The notes under the pieces: generated by a model
Database searches by the model: none
What the model was told of the DNA's origin: nothing
Seen by the model: the letters and a program-made list of their open reading frames with translations, nothing else
Made by a program: the position numbers and the translations under genes
Shown: positions 1-12,889 of the stretch, in pieces
How the letters are laid out: every line of letters begins with the position of its first letter
Numbering within the stretch: position 1 is the first letter of the stretch
Assembly (NCBI RefSeq): GCF_905475395.1
Contig: NC_058338.1
Span: 46,411,935-46,475,934 of the forward strand
Direction of reading: 5' to 3'
Origin: Chrysoperla carnea
Lineage: Eukaryota > Arthropoda > Insecta > Neuroptera > Chrysopidae
Length of the DNA: 64,000 nucleotides

Positions 1-18
1 TGTTTAATTTTTTTTCAG

Positions 19-3000
19 TATAATGGTACAACTTATACAGGTTTTGATATGCGTCGAAATAAGAAAACAGCATGGGAAGATGCTGGACAATATGCAACAG
101 ACTTTTTTACAAATGAAGCTGTGAAATTGATTAATAATCAAGATAAAAATCGCCCCATGTTTATGGTATTGAGTCATTTAGCTGGTCATACAGGCAACGG
201 CCCAAAATTTTTGGAAGCACCACAAGATACAATCAATAAATTAAATTATGTAGTGGACGCTGGCAGACGCACATATGCGGGTAAGTGTCAAATTACCCTT
301 CTTCAGTTAAATTTTGCGATTGCGATTTTTTACAAATTTATAATTATTCTTCTAAAAATTATTAAAGCAAAAAGAAAACCTCTTTAATGACACTAAAATT
401 CTGTTTTTAGATTGCTTAAAATGCAAATAAAAAAGCCTGTTTTAACAAAAATATTCTAAGGCTCTTATTTATCGATTAGTCTCATCGATTTTAAGAAATT
501 TAAAAGAACCTACAATCAAAGAATCAAAGGTTTTATATCAGTTTATTCTAATGGCAGCAAATTCATGAATGTCATTTTTCTTTTCCTTTCAAACAAATGT
601 ACTTATATTACAACTGTTCTTTACCAAATCCCAATATACCTGTTTTCTAAATGGGATTTTCGAAAGTTATTACGATTTCTTGCTGATTTTACATTAGAAT
701 AATAATAGTTATCACTCCTTATCCAACAGAATATGGCAGCACTATAGTTGACAAGAACCAAAAATTTTTCCATCTTTTGTCTTTCATGATTCTACCCTTC
801 GTTGTCTATTAAAGCCACCTATTATACCTATATTCCATGTGATCTAATTAATCGTTGAACAGAACCTCATGGCGATGAAAGAAAGGAACCCCTATATGTG
901 GTATTTTCTTTGGAAAAAATTTTAATTTTTCGGCAACTGATTGTATTACTGATTTTTTCTGATGGATATCAAAATGATATTATAAAACAATTTGGTGATC
1001 ATAGAGTAAAATTTAAAATTTATGATCCCCCAAATTTCTCATTTTCTTACGGTGAAGTACGAACATTCCCACTTACGAATTACGAATTATTGATTTGATA
1101 ATGAATTATCAATACCTACATATAGATCGCCATATGAATACATTTTTTTAATATGAAATGTGATTGGTTTACTTATTCAGTTTTCTGGAAAGAAACTTTG
1201 GTTAGTAAACTCAGCGGCGTTAACGAATTTTTATAGTTTGGACGTGAGCCCAGCCCGGATTCCTGGTACAGATTTTTCTCAATGAGATGTAAATGTTATT
1301 ACATTTAGATACATTTTAATTGTTATTGAGATAGGTACTTATTTTAACACATTTTTGTTAATATTCAATATCAATAATTTATCTTTATAAAAAAAACCAA
1401 TACATTTAATGTATGCATTAATTTTTTTAAACATTTACCGTGGTTGTTAAGTAATTGTCAAGGTCTGCAAATTGACTTACCATTGACATAATTAGATCAT
1501 AAATGGATATACAACAAGGTTTTTACCAAACTTTATTTTGGGATAATAATTTTTATTAATTGTTGTTTTTTACTGTCTACGATATTTAAAAAAAACCGGG
1601 TATTCATCGGATGCCGTTGGGATACTGTCTTACCATTATTCGTTCCTGCGTAATTTATTAGTAAAAAAGTATTGCCATTCTAAAAGTAAAATAGAAAAAG
1701 GTAAAAAGATAAAAAGCTTTGATAAGAAAATTTTGAATTTATATTTCTTAGTTAAAAATAATTTAAAAGATTTACACCTAAGAAAGGAATATTGCAAACA
1801 AACTTTTCCTATTTATTACTAAGAAAATCGAGCTGCTAACAACCAGCTAAATAAAAATTGATTTCCATTTAAAATATTAAGTTTAACAAGGAATTCATTC
1901 AACTATAAAAAAAAAACTGATAACGGTAACGAAATCGTCGAAGATTTGGTACAAAAAATTTTGAAAAATCCACCTCCTATGGAAACAATTTCTGGCTCGA
2001 TTAAATTAAAATTAAAAACACTCTATATATTACTGTATCATGTTTTATAGAGTGTTTAGTTCGAGTTAATTATTCTAAAATTTAGATTATTCATTCTTGT
2101 AGTTCGCTTAAGTTTCCTCGCATAAAGTGAACAAGAAATTATTCAGCATTTTATAAGCAATAATTTTGAACTTTTGTATTTTTTAATAACAATAGTTACA
2201 AAAAAAGTATATCCACTGAAAAGCTTATAAACTGCTTAAACGTGTAAATACCTAAATACCTGTATTATAATATCGTAAAAATGATTTTTCATAAGCTTTT
2301 CTTTACAGAAATGTGACCGAATTGTTTTATAAATAGTATTCACTAAAACGTCTAAAAAAGTGAAAAAAGTTGAAAATCTCACTGATTGGTATGGATTTCC
2401 TTACTTTACAAAAATAATAACGATTTTAGAATATTTACTTCATATTGGAAAATAATAGTTTTATAAGAAGAATAATGGGCTCGAAAATAACAAGGCCATT
2501 TTATGAGACGCTCGAACCTCCGCGAGCCTCGAACTATCAAGTTCAAGCACAAAAAGAATTTAAACCGCAAAACAAGGCTGCCGAACTAACAGTATAATTT
2601 TTAATTATTTAATAAATTGATAATATATTTGACAATTGTGTAATAAGTTAATTGAACGCGTTTGAATTGACCTTCCTTATAGGTCAATGTAATTCAAATT
2701 CAAATGATTTTCATATTATAAAAATGTCAATAATGGAATATTGTAAACACTTTCACGCCTATATAAATAAATTAATTTTTATAATAGATTAAGAGCTAAC
2801 GTTAATATTTTTAGCATTTTTAATTATTAAAAAATGTTTTGTTATTTTATTTTCAACAGTGTTCAGGAAATAAAGTCTATATTAATAAATAATAGCAAAT
2901 AAACGTCGTAGAATGCCGTAAATAAATATAAAAAAAACAATAAATTTAGTGTAGGTATATTAAAAATTTTCATAAAACAAATATTGAAGAAAATCGTCAA

Positions 3001-6000
3001 TAGTATAGTGTTTTTTCGACTAGAAATTGATAAAATATTACTTTTAAGGATGTATGAGCATGACAACAATGTTTGATTTAAAGGCTCAAAATTTTTTTAT
3101 AGGCAGACGTTTACTCATAGAATATGTGGATAAAATTTCAGCTTAGGTATCCATGCAAATTTTTAAGAAAAAAGTCATTGAAAATCGATATAAAAAATTG
3201 CTCTTATGAAAAATATCATTAAACGGCATATTTTGAAAGTTATTGATAATTTTCACTTGGAATGAATGAAAACAAATTTTTTTAAAACTTTTTAATAGAA
3301 AGTAAACTTATAAGCAATGGCATAGATTTTTCTTCTTATATCGTCAAGTTATAATATAATTTATCATCAAAATTGAAAAAATATATTTTTTAAATCTGTG
3401 CCCCCACTACCGTGCACATACATCCTTAAAGCTTTTAAATTTTAATTTTCTCATGTCATCAGGAATTTTGTTGTACACTTTTAAGCACTTGCGTATTGTA
3501 TGATTGTATATCAAAGCCAAACGTGTATCAGGTATTAATAGATTTTTTTTGAAGCGTCCTAACATGCTCCGCGCTGACTAAATCCGGAACTTTGAACAAG
3601 TGATGATGGCACTAATATTAGTGATGCTAGCTTAACATAGTACTTAGCACTCCCAATAAAAATTTAATATCCTGCCCACTATATGAGCCCCAAATTTCTC
3701 TTCATTAGAACCTAATAAGCACTTCTAATTAGATGCATTAAAAAAATTTTGTTGATATTTTCGTAAAGCATTTGGATATATTAAGTTCGGTGTATTTTTT
3801 GAATTCTTTAATTAGCACTTAATATCTGGTATTTTAATTTGGGTAAGTGTGATTTTTTATATGAGCTAAGCTTGCTTAACATTGTGTCAGTGCTTTGAGC
3901 ACCTAGTATTAAATTAGCACCTAACACGTAATACTTAATTATCATATTAAAAAAAGAAGAAAAATAAATAGAAATTAGAAAAGACTTATTTGCTAATAGA
4001 AGTCGGACAAGTTTAACTTACATCTAAGTTGGCCTTTTATTAGGACTCAAGGCCATTTTTAGCCTAACTGGAGAGATGTGAGTCTCTTTAAAAGATATTC
4101 AGTTAGACTAAATAAAAATTAAGTCTTATCAAGTAAGAATTATTACAATTAGCTCTCATACTATAAGCTAGCGAGTGAGTGAGGTCATTGGTAAAAGCTA
4201 TGTTAATTTTAAAATTAAGTAAAAAACAATGTTATTATCAATTAAATTTAAAGTCGCATTTACAATATCGTTTACTTAATTAAATTTAAATTATAAATAC
4301 TTTTAAAGTATAAGCTTTTATTCCAATCAAATGTAAAAATATTTTTTTAACTTCCCGCTAAGAAAATAGGGAAGTTATTGTTTTCACCCCGTTTTGCCAA
4401 AATCGAGTTTTCATCAGATCTCGACGTTTTAAGGTGTCAGGAAGCTTCCCTGACTACTTCCACGAGGGTGTCTGTATGGCTGTATGTATGTATGAGTCTG
4501 TGTGTGTGAAAATCGGTTTATTCATTCTAAAGTTATCGCGATTTGAAAATTTAAAAAATATTACGAAGATCACATCTAATTACAATAAAATGCGAGTGGA
4601 TATAACAGCAAGATTTTGACCATACCATTCAAACAGATAAATAAACAGACAAGCGAACTTTCTGTTTCTGTTTAAGGTCAAATAAATGACAAATAAAGTA
4701 AATAAATCTCATAATATATATATAAATAAATAGGTATTTATTTATTTTTGGTTTTTTTCCCAGCTATGATATCAAAATTGGACGATAGTGTTGGACAAGT
4801 TGTAACTGCTTTAAAGAAAAGACGAATGCTTGATAATACAATTATTGTATTTATGTCGGATAATGGAGCTCCTTCGGTGGGAATGTATCAAAATTATGGT
4901 TCAAACTATCCATTACGTGGTGTGAAAGAAACATTATGGGAAGGTGGAGTACGTGGTGCAGCATTCGTGTGGAGTCCATTGATACAAGAAACACCACGTG
5001 TTTCAAATGATCTATTCCATATTTCGGATTGGTTACCAACATTGGTGACAGCCGCTGGAGGTGATATCAATAATATTGATCCTGATTGTGATGGCATTGA
5101 TCAATGGTCATCGCTTGTATATAATTTCCCTACACCTCGAAGCGAAATTCTATTAAATATTGACGAGAAGTATCGTACTGCTGCTATTCGATATAATAAT
5201 TGGAAATTAGTTATAGGTAAGAAATTGTATAGTCTGGATAAATATTCTGCAACTTATCACGCATATCGAACAATAAAAATAAATAATTAAATATGTATCT
5301 TTAAGCCACAACCTGCTGAAACCTAGACTGAGCCTAAATTTCGGGTCTGTTAGTTCAATTCTAACCTATCGGCTGTCATATGGCAAAATTTTCAAAAATT
5401 GTGACAAAACAATAAATTGTTAATATTTTGCGGTATCACGCTTGCTTGGTAATGTTGGACTCCCTTGAGATTATTAGGGAACGACTACTAAAATTTTTAC
5501 ATGATTATCATTTGGAAAATAAGTGATTTGCATAAGTTTATTGACTGATAAAATACGCGTAAAGATTGGAAAACAATGGGCATTTAAAGTAAATGATCCA
5601 AAACTTTTTTTAATATTTTTCAGTATTCCCGAAACCATTATATTTTCATTTATTTCATGTCCCAACCTAGATCAACTTTCCCTCAACAAAGTTGCTAATG
5701 AAATGAATATTTAAACAAAAATTTGTTAGGGTCGCCGTTCCCACATTCCTGAAAGCTATACTTAATCAATAATTCTTTAATAATATTTTATTCGATAACT
5801 ATTACTTGTTTGAATTCGATATTTCATTTATGTTGGAGTTCAGCTAGTTATTCCTGAGGCATGTTGTACTCATTTCTTTGACATGTTTGACTAACCGTAA
5901 CTGCAAAAATAAAATGAATGAATTTATTAATTTTAGAATGTGGCCTTAAGCTTGCATTTGCTAAAAATATTGTTTTTATTATTCCATTTATCAGCAAAAA

Positions 6001-9000
6001 ATCAATAATTTATATTAATTAAGCTATTAGAAACGGTAAAATATTTGTTATAATTAAAAAATTGACTTTTTTACATTACCATAAAACTTACTCAACCATA
6101 AAACCATAATTCAATTATATAAGTAATAGTGATAAATGAGATTGACAATTAGTTCATTACCAATTATTAAGGTGGAGTGAAGGTGGAAATATTTAAATTA
6201 ATATATACCTGTGCCCAAAAAATAAGGTGATATTGTATTTATTTTGAAAATTATTTATTTATTCTTCCAAATCAATTTCATACCCTTCAAAGTAATCTCC
6301 TCCCGATGCAATGCACTTATGCCAATGGATTTTCCTATCTTCAAACACTGGTTGTAGTCACTTTCCGGGATTGCCTACTGTTCCGTCTTCCCTGCGGCTT
6401 GAATCTCCTCTATCGTATCAAAACGGTGTCCCCAGAGCGGTCTTTTGAGCTTGCTGAACAGCCAGATCAGGTGAATACGGTGGTTGCGGAACGATATGGG
6501 TTGAGTTTTTGACGAAATGATCACGAATTATGTCAGCAATAACTGTCCTGCGGGAATTTATTATGGGATAAAAATTATGCTATGCTTATAAAGTATCTGT
6601 AGGAATTTAAAATAATTAATAAATAATTAAAATAATAAAAAAAAATTTTATTATAGTGTATGACTACAAGTTTTTTTATTTGATCTTATAATTTTTCGAA
6701 CTTGCGTTCATCCTCAAGAACTTTTGAGATCAAATAAAAAACTTGTAGTCATACACTAATAATACCAAAAACCTAATATAAATTCAATTGTTAAAATAAT
6801 TATTTCATTTCCAATTTTCATAGGTTCCATACCTGATCATCCCGAATACGATGGTTATTTTGGTGAAAGTGGCAAAAAAAATTTACGAAAAGTTCCATAC
6901 AATACAACACAAATAGCACAAAGTCCTGCGGCGATAGCCATTGAAGGAACTGGAATTATTATAACACCTGAATCTGAATATAAAAGTTTACGTGAACAAG
7001 CAACATTATTATGTTTAACGGATAACCAAGATAAACTTACATCAGCGTGTAAACCTGAAATCCCAGGTAGGCACGAATCCAATTTTTAATAATATAGTCT
7101 TTTACATTCCAATTATAGTAGAGTGAAAGATGTTACAAAAATCTGCTAAAGGAAAATGAAATAAATCGTTTGCGTTTTACAAAAACGTCATGGAATGTGT
7201 TTTTAAGGTATCAAATATCGTAAGTAAGGCATGAGTTAGTGGTGAAAATGATTCTATTTGTGAATAATTAATAAATTTTTAAATCAATGAAACTTTCTAT
7301 GTTAAAGTTCACTTAAAAAATTAGTAAATAGGCAACTTGAATGACGTGAATGTTAAGTGTTTGTCAAATAATCGAAAACTATTATACTTGTTTAACGTAT
7401 ACGTAATTCAAGTTGTCTATTTATTAATTTGTTTAGTTAACTATAACATTAAATTGATCGTTTCATTGAATTAACAATTTATTGTTGATTAACAAAAAAA
7501 ACAACAATTACACCACTAACTCATGCCTTACTAATAATATTTTACACCTAAGAAGCACATTTAATTAGATTTTAGCAAAATGCGAGCGATTTTTTCAATT
7601 TCCTTTATTTGTAACATCGTTATCTGAACTATTAGGGAATGTATTGTTTTAAAAATAACAACACAAATGATTATAACCAGTCACTTAACTTGATGTTTTT
7701 GTAGTAGGCACGTGGAGCTCCTGTGTGTCAATAGGCCACACATAAACAAACGATAAGAGATGTGTACGGTATTTATTTATTTAGCCTTGGCTTTGGCCAT
7801 TAGTTGGGCAAGTTGATATTTTTTTATCACAAAAAAAGGCACGTGTGAAGATATAATTGAATCAAGCTTAAAAAAAATTTTTTTTAGTTGCGTATCAATT
7901 AAAATAAATTTATATTTTCTTTACTTCATAAAAATGTATCTTTTTATGCTTATCGATAACACCAACTGATTTCTCGTAAAGATATTTCTGACCGCTCTGA
8001 AATTTTTGTTTTAGCACCCAAAGTTTCTAATTTTTTAAAAAGGCAAAAAATTAACTATCATTTTCCACATAAATATTTATCTAAAATTAGAAATTATCTC
8101 TGCATATATAGGCTGTTAGGAAAAACCTATATGGAACCAAACATGTGTTTTGCAGACGTCTTTCTCATGAACTTTATGTAAAAATCTATCTAAAAATCTA
8201 AGCAAAAATTGTTAATTTTTTTATAGGGAACATTTTTTACACTTAAACTTTTGTTCTATCTCTAACGGTTTACAAGATGGGTCCTACAGACTCAAGATCA
8301 ATGATTGACCTATGTTGCTCATTTACGAACTCGATCTCAATTTTTACGTCCTAATTGCAGCTTAATATCTCGTTTCGTTTTTGAGTTATCGTGTTTACGG
8401 ACAGACAACCGGAAATGGACTAATAAGGTGATTATTCTATGAACTCCTATACCAAAATTTTGTTCGCAGCATCAATATTTTTAAGCGTTACAAACTTGGG
8501 ACTAAACTTATACCCATCTAAAGTATATTTGAGTAATTTTTGTTTAAAATTAATTATTCCATTTTGTTATTAATTATTAATAAAAAAAGTGTTATATTTA
8601 GGAATAAAAAAAACAGTAGTGACGTAGCTGTGAGCAATTCGAAATCACGCTTAATTTACAATTTTCAGTTTTTTTCTATGGAAAAAATACCTTTAATTAG
8701 ACAAACCATTAATCATTCTGCATTTTAATTAGTCTGTCATAATAAAACTGACTACACAGACAGACTATAATTGAAAACTCATTTTCAATTGTAGCCTGTC
8801 ATAATAAAAAACATTTTTTTGGCTTGAAGACCAATTTTTATGCATAAATAGATGTCAAACCTTCGTTCAGAAAAAATTATGGCACAAATAATTTCAACCC
8901 TAAATCTAAAATTGCCTTGGTGCTCGTACTACCTTAATAACACTTAACTCAAAGAGTCGTTTCCTTGCATTTTTTTAAACAGTTATTTTGTAATTCTAGG

Positions 9001-9265
9001 TACAAACTGTTTATACGACATTTCAAGTGACCCGTGTGAAGAACATGACTTATCTCAACTATTCCCATATGTAGTACGGCGATTAAAGAAGAGTTTAGTC
9101 GATTATCGTGCAGGCTTAATACCACAAAAAAACGCACCATCAGATCCTGCAGCAATCGCTGATAATTTTGGATATGTATGGACGCCATGGTTAGATTCAT
9201 CATCCTCAGCCAGTAGACCAAAGAGTCAAAATTCAACATGCCCAATGGGAACATGTGATATGTGA
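19..9265 (+). CDS. Arylsulfatase B-like sulfatase, 3' part (4 exons, N-terminus off window)
   Basis: Exons are 19-280, 4764-5216, 6824-7066 and 9000-9265. Each is bounded by AG/GT, every junction has phase 1, and together they encode 407 residues before TGA. The protein matches the C-terminal two thirds of N-acetylgalactosamine-4-sulfatase (arylsulfatase B), a lysosomal or secreted enzyme that removes 4-sulfate from dermatan and chondroitin sulfate. Exon 1 carries the FMVLSHLAGH stretch. Exon 2 carries the metal-binding DNGAP motif and the GVKETLWEGGVRG block typical of ARSB. The last exon has the CLYDISSDPCEEHDLS segment found near the C-terminus of this family. The CxPSR formylglycine site must lie on exons to the left. 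Intron 1 is 4.5 kb and holds a TTAA-flanked MITE and another repeat. Introns 2 and 3 hold a mariner piece and two more MITEs. A polyadenylation signal AATAAA lies at 9491-9496. ARSI/ARSJ-type paralogues are the main alternative. Confidence 0.9.
2475..2597 (+). CDS. Unrecognised 40-codon ORF inside the arylsulfatase intron
   Basis: An ATG-to-TAA frame of 40 codons begins MGSKITRPFYETLEPP and ends KPQNKAAELTV. It stands out from its surroundings because it is much less AT-rich and its composition (many Pro, Gln, Lys, Glu) looks like ordinary protein rather than translated AT-rich noncoding DNA. It lies on the same strand as the host gene, in the 4.5 kb first intron. I do not recognise it. It could be a nested micropeptide gene, an alternative exon, or a scrap of a duplicated gene. 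No TATA box or clear splice sites support one choice. The Gly after Met would allow N-myristoylation, but this is speculation. Confidence 0.25.
   Translation: MGSKITRPFYETLEPPRASNYQVQAQKEFKPQNKAAELTV
3048..3425. mobile_element. 378 bp MITE with TTAA target duplication
   Basis: The element starts GGATGTATGAGCATG and ends with the near reverse complement GTGCACATACATCC. The intact tetranucleotide TTAA sits immediately outside each end (3044-3047 and 3426-3429). TTAA duplication is the hallmark of piggyBac-type insertion, although the terminal bases are not the usual piggyBac CCC. It has no coding capacity. A related end occurs at 33712. Confidence 0.65.
4351..4610 (+). repeat. Dispersed repeat with hairpin head
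   Basis: The segment opens with a small hairpin (AACTTCCC paired with GGGAAGTT), runs through a less AT-rich body containing TCATCAGATCTCGACG, and ends near a GTCTGTGTGTGTG run. The style, with a hairpin head and a GTCTG-rich stretch, is that of insect dispersed noncoding repeats. The 61-codon frame inside it is not considered a gene. The boundaries are approximate. Confidence 0.45.
6208..6545 (-). mobile_element. Mariner remnant (one terminal repeat plus C-terminal transposase)
   Basis: The sequence begins, after a TA, with CTGTGCCCAAAAAATAAGG. This is the same terminal repeat as the mariner copy at 18517-19073, and the similarity continues through the reverse-strand C-terminal transposase region (GGxYFEGxEIDLEE-like end). 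Similarity stops near 6545, so the copy is truncated. It has deletions relative to the 18.5 kb copy, and its frames are broken. It lies in intron 2 of the arylsulfatase gene. Confidence 0.75.
6656..6756. mobile_element. 101 bp palindromic MITE with TA duplication
   Basis: Arms of about 30 bp starting GTGTATGACTACAAG and ending CTTGTAGTCATACAC form a near-perfect inverted repeat. A TA dinucleotide lies outside each end (6654-6655 and 6757-6758). This fits a Tc1/mariner-type miniature element. It sits in intron 2 of the arylsulfatase gene, about 110 bp after the mariner remnant and 70 bp before the next exon. Confidence 0.7.
7224..7531. mobile_element. 308 bp MITE, PIF/Harbinger-like (TAA duplication)
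   Basis: The ends are GTAAGGCATGAGTTAGTGGTG and its exact reverse complement. Each end is flanked by TAA (7221-7223 and 7532-7534). A second, inner inverted pair (GGCAACTTGAATgACG with CGtAATTCAAGTTGTC) shows that the whole unit is a long imperfect palindrome. The 3 bp TAA/TTA target duplication is typical of PIF/Harbinger. It lies in the last intron of the arylsulfatase gene. Confidence 0.65.
8215..8514 (+). repeat. Dispersed repeat family A, copy 1 (truncated)
   Basis: This copy shares long stretches with 24937-25440 (same strand) and 47663-48303 (opposite strand). Shared stretches include TTGACCTATGTTGCTCATTT, a GACAGACAACCGGAAATG block and the end GCGTTACAAACTTGGGACTA. It lacks the first 200 or so bases present in the other two copies. 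No coding frame is shared between copies. It is in the last arylsulfatase intron. Confidence 0.8.
8805..8885. repeat. Short dispersed repeat family B, copy 1
   Basis: About 75 bp match the segment at 17933-18010. Both read AAAACATTTTTT, then GCAT or GCTT plus AAATAGATGT and AAACCTTC, then TTCAGAA. This copy is preceded by a direct repeat of CTGTCATAATAAAA and a small palindrome around TTGAAAA/TTTTCAA. Confidence 0.5.
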
Positions 9266-10879
9266 AATTAATGTAGAGTAAATTATTCAATAACATCAAA
9301 CAGGGTCGAAATTTATGTAATTTTAAAAAATGAACAATAATTATAAAAGTGTCAATTATAAATGTACTTTTAGCTTATTTCCTAGGATGATAATTTATTA
9401 ATAATATTTAAGAAACACAATAGCGATAAAACTTATTCGTAATTTTGATTTTTATGCTAGACGTTATACAGATTTATATTTATACAGTTCAATAAAGAAC
9501 TGAAACTGCAGTGGATCGTACGATTTTCGGTTTATACTCCAGGGATAACAAGAGGTAGAAGCTTAAAAATAAGAAATTAAAATTTTCTTGTATCTGTAGA
9601 CTACATATTTTGTCAATTTTATATACTAGGACCTTTATTAATTTTTAAGTTTTAGGTGGAAAAAACTATGAATGAAATGACTAAATTATTACATGACTAC
9701 GGAAACTCAATTCGAAGTGACACACACTTTCAGTAGGTAGTTATCAAATAACTTATTAATAGAAATCTGTGGGAAATGGCCATGTTGGCAAATTTGAAAA
9801 AAAGTTGAGTTTCTTTTCACTAATTTTTTAATAGACTAGAATGTAGTTTAAACTAGTATGTTGCTCGTTATAAATCAGGCCACCAAATCTATTCATATTT
9901 CGAAAAAATGAAAATGAAAATCTTTTAAATAACTCTGAAAACTCAAATTCAAGATCTTCTTGAGATTTTCAACATTAAACACAACGACTTTTATTTGAAA
10001 CATTTGTCTTTATCTAATTGGCCTCGTATATTCCTTATTAAGGGTGGCTAATGAAAGTTGGCACTTATAAACACACTGTGTAATAAAAAAATATAAAGAC
10101 AGCGCATATTTTTTGAAATTATTCGCTCAGCCAAATTAGTCAAAAACTTGTGTAGTCATATTAGTTTGGTAGTCTAACAACACTAAGCGAAGGCCTTTAG
10201 AAAAATCCGCGCTTATTAAGTCATGTAAATTTTTGAAACTTCAAACAACGAAAATGAACAAGTATTAACCACTCATCCTTATTTCGTTATATTTAAAAAG
10301 CGTGGTTTATTAATAACTCAAAAACCCTATGCCTTACACTCTCAAAAAACGGTGTGTCAGCTAAGTCCTACGCAATTAGAATCAAAGAGAATTGGAAAGT
10401 AATAAATAATCTATATTCAGAGAAAACGGAATTGTGATGAATTTTATAATAATCATGAATCGATTCAATTATATTTATTCGATTTTATTTCGAAATTTCC
10501 GGGTGATAATTAAGAATTGAAATTTGATATTATTTTTTAATTATAACCCTTCTCCGGAAATAATATATTCTTTTAGACTTATTTTTAATCAATTTTAATA
10601 AGCTATAAATTATATAAATACTAACAAAACGTACATATTAAAAAAAAAAACATCCGTCTAAAAACTGATCAAGGATTTAAACAAAACAACAAGTCATTTA
10701 CTTATCTATTGATTTACAATGTAAGTGTTTTACAATTAAAATAATGTTGACTTTATCTCAGAAGTTTAATCAAATCCGTAATGAAAATAATCTATAAATC
10801 GTCGACACAAAATCAGGTCTGATCAATTTGTGACATCATATTTCCTAAACAGAGAAATGTTTGAAAGTGCATTAGTTCA

Positions 10880-11380
10880 TGATTCATGAGAATGTTCTTA
10901 GCTACGTTTCAAGGAAATCTGCTCAGCTGTTGAAAGATCATTTTTCTAGTTCTTATTGGGAATGGAATTCTAAGTTCGAGCTTGAAACATTGTTAAGGGC
11001 ACTCTCTAGGTTTAAGCAACCTTTCAAACAAATAAAAAATCACAGTCAGTTCATTCGTTTAGGAGCTACAATGGCACAAACAAGCACACAGATAGACAGA
11101 CATGTTAAACTTATAACACCTCTCTTTATTAGTCAGGGATTATTAGTCATATTGATTGTCTGAGGTAATTGAGTATAATTTTATTAAAAAATCAAATCAT
11201 CTTCTGAATAAATTTCTAATCTACCATAGGGTAAAAAAAACGCCTTACTTCCCGTAAAAGGATTTCCCTTACTCTATCGCCAACTGAATTAACCATACGC
11301 TGTTTTAATCCTTTTCCAGAGCCTTAATAACTGCGTGTTAGAAATTGTTTATTAATAGTGCGAAATAAATCATTTTGACG
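10880..11380 (+). repeat. Dispersed repeat family C, copy 1
   Basis: It shares CGAGCTTgaAACAT, GGCACTCTC, CTTTCAAACAAATAAAAA, CAGTTCATTCGTTTAGGAGC, a CACACAGATAGACAGACA run and GTTAAACTTATAACACC with 12890-13700. After about 90 bp it also shares a CCTTAATAACTGCGTGTT block. The 94-codon frame at its start is not supported as a gene, because the second copy does not conserve it. Confidence 0.7.
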
Positions 11381-12889
11381 CCTCTATCCAAACTATTGGC
11401 AGCGCTACAATGACACTAATTGCACATTGAGTGAGAAGAGTTTCCTTGAAATCAATAATAGGCCAGTCGACAGGTAGTTTCGGGTTGAAATGAATCGAAA
11501 TTTTTCCTGTGCCGGGTATTGATCTCAACACCGTGCTTAAAACACGCGCATTATAATCTTATCGTGTTTTTGGAGTTTTAAAAATTTATTATTAATTTAT
11601 TTATTATTAATTGGGAATTTAAAGTTTTTTTCATTATGTGAGAGGTTGAATGTAGGCCATCAGAGTTGAATTCACATGTACAGCTTGAATTCTGAACTTA
11701 TTATATTAGAAAAAAACTGTAGTTAGGGAAGTTTTCTTAACATGTTATAGCTAAGAAAACTGCTCCTATTGATTTTCGAAACATTTTTTCCTTGATATAT
11801 TGTTACAGTTCAAATTTTGGAGTAAACTATTCGAATTTGAATCTAATTTCCCAATAAAAAAAACTTAGCTTAAATGAAAAAATTAAGAATATTAAATTAA
11901 TCATTACAGAGATCTATTTCAAAATTAATTAAGTTAATTAGTAAAAAATTATGTTACAAATATTGTTCCTATTCTTTTTATAGTGCAATCGGTACGCTCT
12001 TTAATATTGCACTTTCGAGTACAATTCTGAAACTTTGCATATAGTTTTCAAAAATTGTGTGCAAATTATTGATTAAAACACAATATCCGTCATGCAAAAT
12101 ATGAACTCGGTACTCAATCTGAGCTGTAGTTTTGCCTGGGAGCTTCATTGATTTGTTTTTGTTACAATAGGACTACGACTACAGGCTACAATCAAGTAGG
12201 GAATGAATATCTCGAATGTTCGATTTCAAATTATTTCAATTTTTAATAAAAGTAAGTCATACGTATTCAAAACTTGGCAGTGAATCGGAAAGAGTAGGGA
12301 TGGGCTATACGACTCGACATATTAAAATACACGGAAATGATATTTCGATCGTCAATAATTTGTATTTAATTACTATCGTTTGTTTGCAAGCTTTTTTGAA
12401 AAAAAGGTCCAAATAGTTGTTTCCATCGAAAAAAAATTTAATTGCAATGGATGAAATTTCATTTTATAGACCTAAGAAACTAAACGCAAAGTTTCAAAGT
12501 TTTCCTCAAAAGTATACAGCACCGACAATATTATTAATGAATGTAATTAATTGTTAAAAATTAAATAATAATTTTAAAAATTATATTTGTTCTCTTTATT
12601 CAGAAATCCTTTCATCGATTTTCTAAAGGCGTTTAATTTTTAGCTCATTTTCATTCAGAAAAATTAGCTACTGGTTGTTTTACTGACAATGGAATATGGC
12701 AAAAATTTCTTCAAATGTACTTATCTTTCAATGAAACAATAGGGAAAAGTCATTGATATATAACTGCTTATTCTTAGCTGTTTATTCTGTTCCTAAAAAC
12801 AATTTCATTTTTATCAGAACCAATGAAATGAAAAGATGAGCAAGAAGAACTACTAAGTTTTTTTCAAGGCAAGGTACGATGTTCCTTAG

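Noticed and set aside
5310-5380. T-arm-like GTTAGTTCAATTCTAAC
   Set aside because: It resembles a tRNA T-arm, but there is no A box, D-arm or acceptor stem around it.
10879-11163. 94-codon ORF
   Set aside because: It lies inside dispersed repeat family C, and the other copy does not keep the frame.
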